From positions 1 through 64,000 of the forward strand of contig NZ_LMMJ01000010.1 in the NCBI RefSeq assembly GCF_001422205.1: DNA of 64,000 nt. The letters are read 5' to 3'. A program made the translations under genes and the position numbers. The notes below the pieces were generated by a model. That model was not told where the DNA came from, ran no database searches, and saw only the letters and a list, made by a program, of their open reading frames with translations. This DNA is from Curtobacterium sp. Leaf261. GTDB taxonomy: Bacteria > Actinomycetota > Actinomycetes > Actinomycetales > Microbacteriaceae. This document shows positions 60,797-64,000 of the stretch, piece by piece (the first letter of the stretch is position 1; each line of letters begins with the position of its first letter).

Positions 60797-61681
60797 TCAC
60801 TTCCTCCGGTCGGGGCTGAGCAGGTCGCTGATGCCGTCGCCGAGCCACGACAGCCCGAGGCTCGTGACGACCACGACGAGTCCCGGGATCGTCGTCTGCT
60901 GCCACTGCGTGGTGATGAACTCCTGGCCGTCGACGATCATCGAGCCCCACTCGGCCGTCGGCGGCTCGATGCCGAGGCCGAGGTACCCGAGGGTGACGAT
61001 CGCCATGATGTCCATCACGATGTCGCTCATCGCGTAGATCACGGCCTGGGACATGACGTTCGGGGCGATGTGCCGGACGAGGAGCCGCGTGTGCGACATC
61101 CCGCCGAGCCGTGCCGCGACGACGTAGTCCTGCTGGCGGGCGACGATCACCTCGCCGCGGACGATCTTGGCGTACGAGACCCAGGACACGGCGGCGATCG
61201 CCAGGTAGATGCTCGTCTCGCCGGCACCGAGCACGAAGACGAGCACGATGACCATGACGTAGAAGGGGAACGCGAAGAACACGTCGACGATGCGCATCAG
61301 GACCGTGTCGACGATGCCGCCGACGTACCCGGCGATCGCCCCGACGATGCTCCCGACGACGAACGGGATGAGGACCGCCAGGAACCCGACGCGGAGGTCG
61401 ACCCGTGCACCCCAGATGAGTCGGGAGAGCACGTCGCGGCCGTACTTGTCCGTGCCGAGCCAGTGCGCCGCGCTCGGGGACTGGAGCGCCTGCTGCAGGT
61501 GCTGCTCGATCGGGTCGTACGGCGCGATGACCGGGGCGAGGACGGCGACGAGCACGAGCAGACCGGTGATCACGATGCCCGCCATGAGCGAGCCGTTGCG
61601 GTACCAGGCGCGGAGCGAGCGGCTCTTCGTCGCCCGGCGGCGCTGCTTGAAGCCGACGAGTGCGGCGGTCGGGGTCGTCAT
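60797..61681 (-). CDS. Peptide ABC permease, DppC type
   Basis: 294 residues with five to six helices. It has the DppC/NikC features: GTDKYGRDVLSRLIWGARVDL after the first helix, and the EAA loop VAARLGGMSHTRLLVRHIAPN. The ATG at 61681 overlaps the DppB-type stop (ATGA). It should pair with that permease to form the channel. Confidence 0.93.
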   Translation of the reverse strand: MTTPTAALVGFKQRRRATKSRSLRAWYRNGSLMAGIVITGLLVLVAVLAPVIAPYDPIEQHLQQALQSPSAAHWLGTDKYGRDVLSRLIWGARVDLRVGFLAVLIPFVVGSIVGAIAGYVGGIVDTVLMRIVDVFFAFPFYVMVIVLVFVLGAGETSIYLAIAAVSWVSYAKIVRGEVIVARQQDYVVAARLGGMSHTRLLVRHIAPNVMSQAVIYAMSDIVMDIMAIVTLGYLGLGIEPPTAEWGSMIVDGQEFITTQWQQTTIPGLVVVVTSLGLSWLGDGISDLLSPDRRK

Positions 61682-62637
61682 GCGGCGGCACCTCCGGCGA
61701 GGTCGACCCGCGGGTCGAGGAGCGTGTAGACGACGTCGGTGAGGATCCCGACCACGACGACGAAGATCGCGACGAACAGCGTCACGCCCTGGATCGTCGG
61801 GAAGTCGCGGGCGAAGATCGCGTTCACCATCAGCGAGCCGAGCCCGGGGAGCGCGAACACCTTCTCGATGACGAGCGATCCGCCGACCAGGTACCCGAGG
61901 TTGACGCCGATGATCGACACCGTGGGGATCGCGGCGTTCCGGAGCACGTGGTCGCGGAACAGCGGGAACCCGTAGGCGCCCTTGGACTTGGCGGTCCCGA
62001 CGTACTCGGACTCGAGGACGCCGATCATCGAGGCGCGGAGGCTGCGGATGATCGTCGGGGACATCGCGATCGCGAGCGTCAGCGCCGGCAGGAACAGGAA
62101 GTAGAGGTGCTCGCCCGCCCCGTCGCCGTAGCCGCCGACGGGGAATGCCCGGACGGTGACGCCGAGCAGCAGGATGAGCATGATGCCGACCCAGAACTGC
62201 GGCATGCCCTGGCCGAGGAGGGTGAACCCGCGGGCGATGAGGTCGCGGCCACCGTTCGGACGGGTCGCGGCCATCGCGGCGAGCGGGATGCTGATGATCA
62301 GGGACATGAGGAGCGCGAGCCCGAGCAGCGACAGCGTCACCGGGACGGCCTGCATGACGAGCTGCCCGACGGGGAGCTGGTAGGTGAGGCTCGTACCGAG
62401 GTTGCCGTGCAGGATCTGCCCGAGGAACCGGAAGTACTGCTCCCAGAGCGGCTGGTCGAGGCCGAGCTGTTCGGTGAGTGCGGCGACGCTCGCCTTCGTC
62501 GCGCGCTCGCCGAGGAGCGCGAGGGCGGCGTTCCCGGGGAGCAGGTGCGACAGGAAGAACACGATGATCGTGACGCCGAACGCGACCGGGATCGCCTGGA
62601 CGAGTCGTCCTGGGATGAACCGGAGCCGATGGATCAT
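61678..62637 (-). CDS. Peptide ABC permease, DppB type
   Basis: 319 residues. LVQAIPVAFGVTIIVFFLSHLLPGN at the start and the EAA loop YVGTAKSKGAYGFPLFRDHVLRNA identify the DppB class. ATG 62637 follows GAAAGGCCGTC; longer frames run through a tandem repeat (62649-62724) and are not supported. It precedes the DppC-type gene with a 4-base overlap. Confidence 0.92.
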   Translation of the reverse strand: MIHRLRFIPGRLVQAIPVAFGVTIIVFFLSHLLPGNAALALLGERATKASVAALTEQLGLDQPLWEQYFRFLGQILHGNLGTSLTYQLPVGQLVMQAVPVTLSLLGLALLMSLIISIPLAAMAATRPNGGRDLIARGFTLLGQGMPQFWVGIMLILLLGVTVRAFPVGGYGDGAGEHLYFLFLPALTLAIAMSPTIIRSLRASMIGVLESEYVGTAKSKGAYGFPLFRDHVLRNAAIPTVSIIGVNLGYLVGGSLVIEKVFALPGLGSLMVNAIFARDFPTIQGVTLFVAIFVVVVGILTDVVYTLLDPRVDLAGGAAA

Positions 62638-62648
62638 GACGGCCTTTC

Positions 62649-62724
62649 GGGTGGAGCGGGCGAGCGGGTGGAGCGGGTGGAGCGGGCGAGCGGGTGGAGC
62701 GGGCGAGCGGGTGGAGCGGGCGAA
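62649..62724. repeat. 17-bp tandem repeat GGTGGAGCGGGCGAGCG
   Basis: Four to five irregular units fill the gap between the SBP stop (62814) and the DppB-type ATG (62637), directly before its ribosome-binding site. The unit has no palindromic structure of its own. A variable spacer between SBP and permease genes could alter their expression ratio. Confidence 0.85.
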
Positions 62725-62813
62725 CAGCGAGCAGATGGCAGGGCTGGAACGGTGGGGCCCGGCAGGAGGACCGGACCCCACCGGGTCTCAGTGCGCGTCC
62801 GCGATCGCGACGG

Positions 62814-64000
62814 CTACTCGGACTTCGAGACGTCCTCGAGCTGGTAGTTGCCGAGCGGCGTCACGTGGAAGCCGGACACCTTGTCGGTCGTCGCGAACAC
62901 GTACGGCGAGTAGTAGAGGTAGGCGAGGAACGCGTCGTCGCCCGTCTTCTGCTGCAGCTCGGAGTACAGCTCCTGACGCTTGGAGGAGTCGGTCTCCTGC
63001 TGCGCCTGCTTGTTGATCGCGATGACGTCGGGGTTGTCGTAGTGCGTGAACGCCGAGTCCGAGCCGCCGTCGGGGTCGACTGCGAACGAGGTCCACTCGT
63101 CGGGGTCCGGGATGTCCATCGTCCACGCGGACCACGCCATGTCGAAGTCGCCGGCGAGACGGGCCTGCTTGTTCGCCGTCGGGTCGAGCTGCTTGATCTT
63201 CATGGTGATGCCGATCTTCTTCAGCTCGGACTGCATGATCTGCGAGATCGACGTCTGGTTCGGGTCACCGGAGCGGATGAGCAGGGTCGTGGTGAACCCG
63301 TCCGGCTGCGAGGACTTCGCGAGCTCCGCCTTGGCCTTCGACACGTCGTAGCTCGGGCCGTCGGCGTCCTCGTCGTAGTACGGGGTACCGGGGGACAGCA
63401 GCGAGTTCGCCGCCGAGCCGTTGCCGAAGAGCACCGCCTTGACCATGGCCTTGCGGTCGAGTGCGTACGCGATCGCGCGGCGGATGTGCACGTCGTCGAA
63501 CGGCTTCCGGGTCTGGTTGAACGCGATGTAGTCGAGCTGCGTCGAGTCGAACGTCTCGGCCTTGACGCCCGAAGCGGACTTCAGTGAGGCGAGGCTCGAC
63601 CAGTCCGGGGTGTCGTCGATGTCGACCTGACCGCCCTGGACCTGGAGCTTCCGGGTGTTCGCGTCCGGGACGACGGTCCACTTGACGCCGTCGAGGTACG
63701 GCTTGCCCGACTGCCAGTAGCTGTCGTTCTTGGTGAGCGAGAGCGACTGCCCCTTCTTCCAGGAGTCCCAGACGAACGGGCCGGTGCCGACCGGGTGCGT
63801 GTAGAACTGCTCCTTCGACTCGCCGCCGTAGTTCGCCGGGACGATGCCGTTGCTGAAGAGGGACAGGTCGGCGATGAGCGGGGCCCACGCGTACTTGAGC
63901 TTGATGTCGACGGTGTCGTCGTCGACCACGGAGACGGAGTCGATCGCGGCGTTGATGTAGCCCCAGCCGGACGAACCGGTCGCGGTGTCGGCGTCGATCG
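62814..64000 (-). CDS. Peptide-binding lipoprotein, SBP family 5 (partial, N-terminus outside the window)
   Basis: The C-terminal 395 residues are present. Family 5 (DppA/OppA) features are clear: GTGPFVWDSWKKGQ, DDVHIRRAIAYALDRKAMVKAV and the C-terminal block ADPDGGSDSAFTHYDNP. The signal and lipobox lie beyond 64000. It delivers peptides to the Dpp-type permeases encoded next. Stop is TAG at 62814-62816. Confidence 0.9.
   Translation of the reverse strand, partial: IDADTATGSSGWGYINAAIDSVSVVDDDTVDIKLKYAWAPLIADLSLFSNGIVPANYGGESKEQFYTHPVGTGPFVWDSWKKGQSLSLTKNDSYWQSGKPYLDGVKWTVVPDANTRKLQVQGGQVDIDDTPDWSSLASLKSASGVKAETFDSTQLDYIAFNQTRKPFDDVHIRRAIAYALDRKAMVKAVLFGNGSAANSLLSPGTPYYDEDADGPSYDVSKAKAELAKSSQPDGFTTTLLIRSGDPNQTSISQIMQSELKKIGITMKIKQLDPTANKQARLAGDFDMAWSAWTMDIPDPDEWTSFAVDPDGGSDSAFTHYDNPDVIAINKQAQQETDSSKRQELYSELQQKTGDDAFLAYLYYSPYVFATTDKVSGFHVTPLGNYQLEDVSKSE

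Overview
The window is GC-rich DNA with third-position G/C bias, dense same-strand operons and many ATGA or TGATG start/stop overlaps. The gene content (LAFTG-type sorted glycosidases, Lsr2-like domain, LacI-controlled sugar ABC operons, AzgA, VIT, DUF885, M55 peptidase) suggests an actinobacterium of the family Microbacteriaceae, possibly close to Curtobacterium. That placement rests on gene content and composition only. No tRNA, rRNA, CRISPR array, integrase or transposase gene was seen.

Left part (1-16.8 kb): tail of an exported protein; a 1267-residue wall-anchored GH31 enzyme behind a palindromic operator; CsbD-like and small membrane proteins; an FBP-type zinc protein; a DHA2 efflux pump with a TetR regulator; a second wall-anchored beta-helix protein (GH55-like); an FAD monooxygenase; an unusual exonuclease-TerB-BRCT-Lsr2 fusion; and a membrane-tethered XRE regulator.

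Sugar regions: 16.9-23.9 kb is a LacI/ABC/GH42 beta-galactoside operon on the minus strand. 31.4-40.7 kb is a second LacI/ABC operon on the plus strand, with a GH5-like glycosidase and a GH38 alpha-mannosidase. The second set resembles N-glycan or mannoside clusters of bifidobacteria. Mannose-6-phosphate isomerase lies at 47.5 kb.

Between the two sugar operons (24.6-31.35 kb) is an accessory region. It holds a secreted protein, a small membrane protein, a possible LpqN/EspG-like protein, an HsdR_N-type nuclease, and a clearly lower-GC pair: a DUF4297/Cap4-like nuclease overlapping a HerA-type ATPase. That pair has the layout of a DUF4297-HerA antiphage system and is the strongest defence candidate here. 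The drop in GC begins inside the 3' end of the HsdR_N gene.

Right part (41-64 kb): small membrane protein, VIT transporter, NarL-type two-component system with a CPBP protease, phospholipase D-like protein, AzgA purine permease, alcohol dehydrogenase and ketopantoate-reductase-like protein. It ends in a large minus-strand peptide module: SBP, two permeases and two ATPases of the Dpp type, M55 D-aminopeptidase, isoaspartyl peptidase, RpiR regulator, SDR and DUF885 peptidase. This looks like uptake and breakdown of unusual peptides.

Intergenic DNA is crowded with short inverted repeats. One family (core CGGACTGGAGG / CCTCCAGTCCG) has about ten intergenic copies, and pieces of it lie inside two coding sequences. 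Other families and several minisatellites are also listed.
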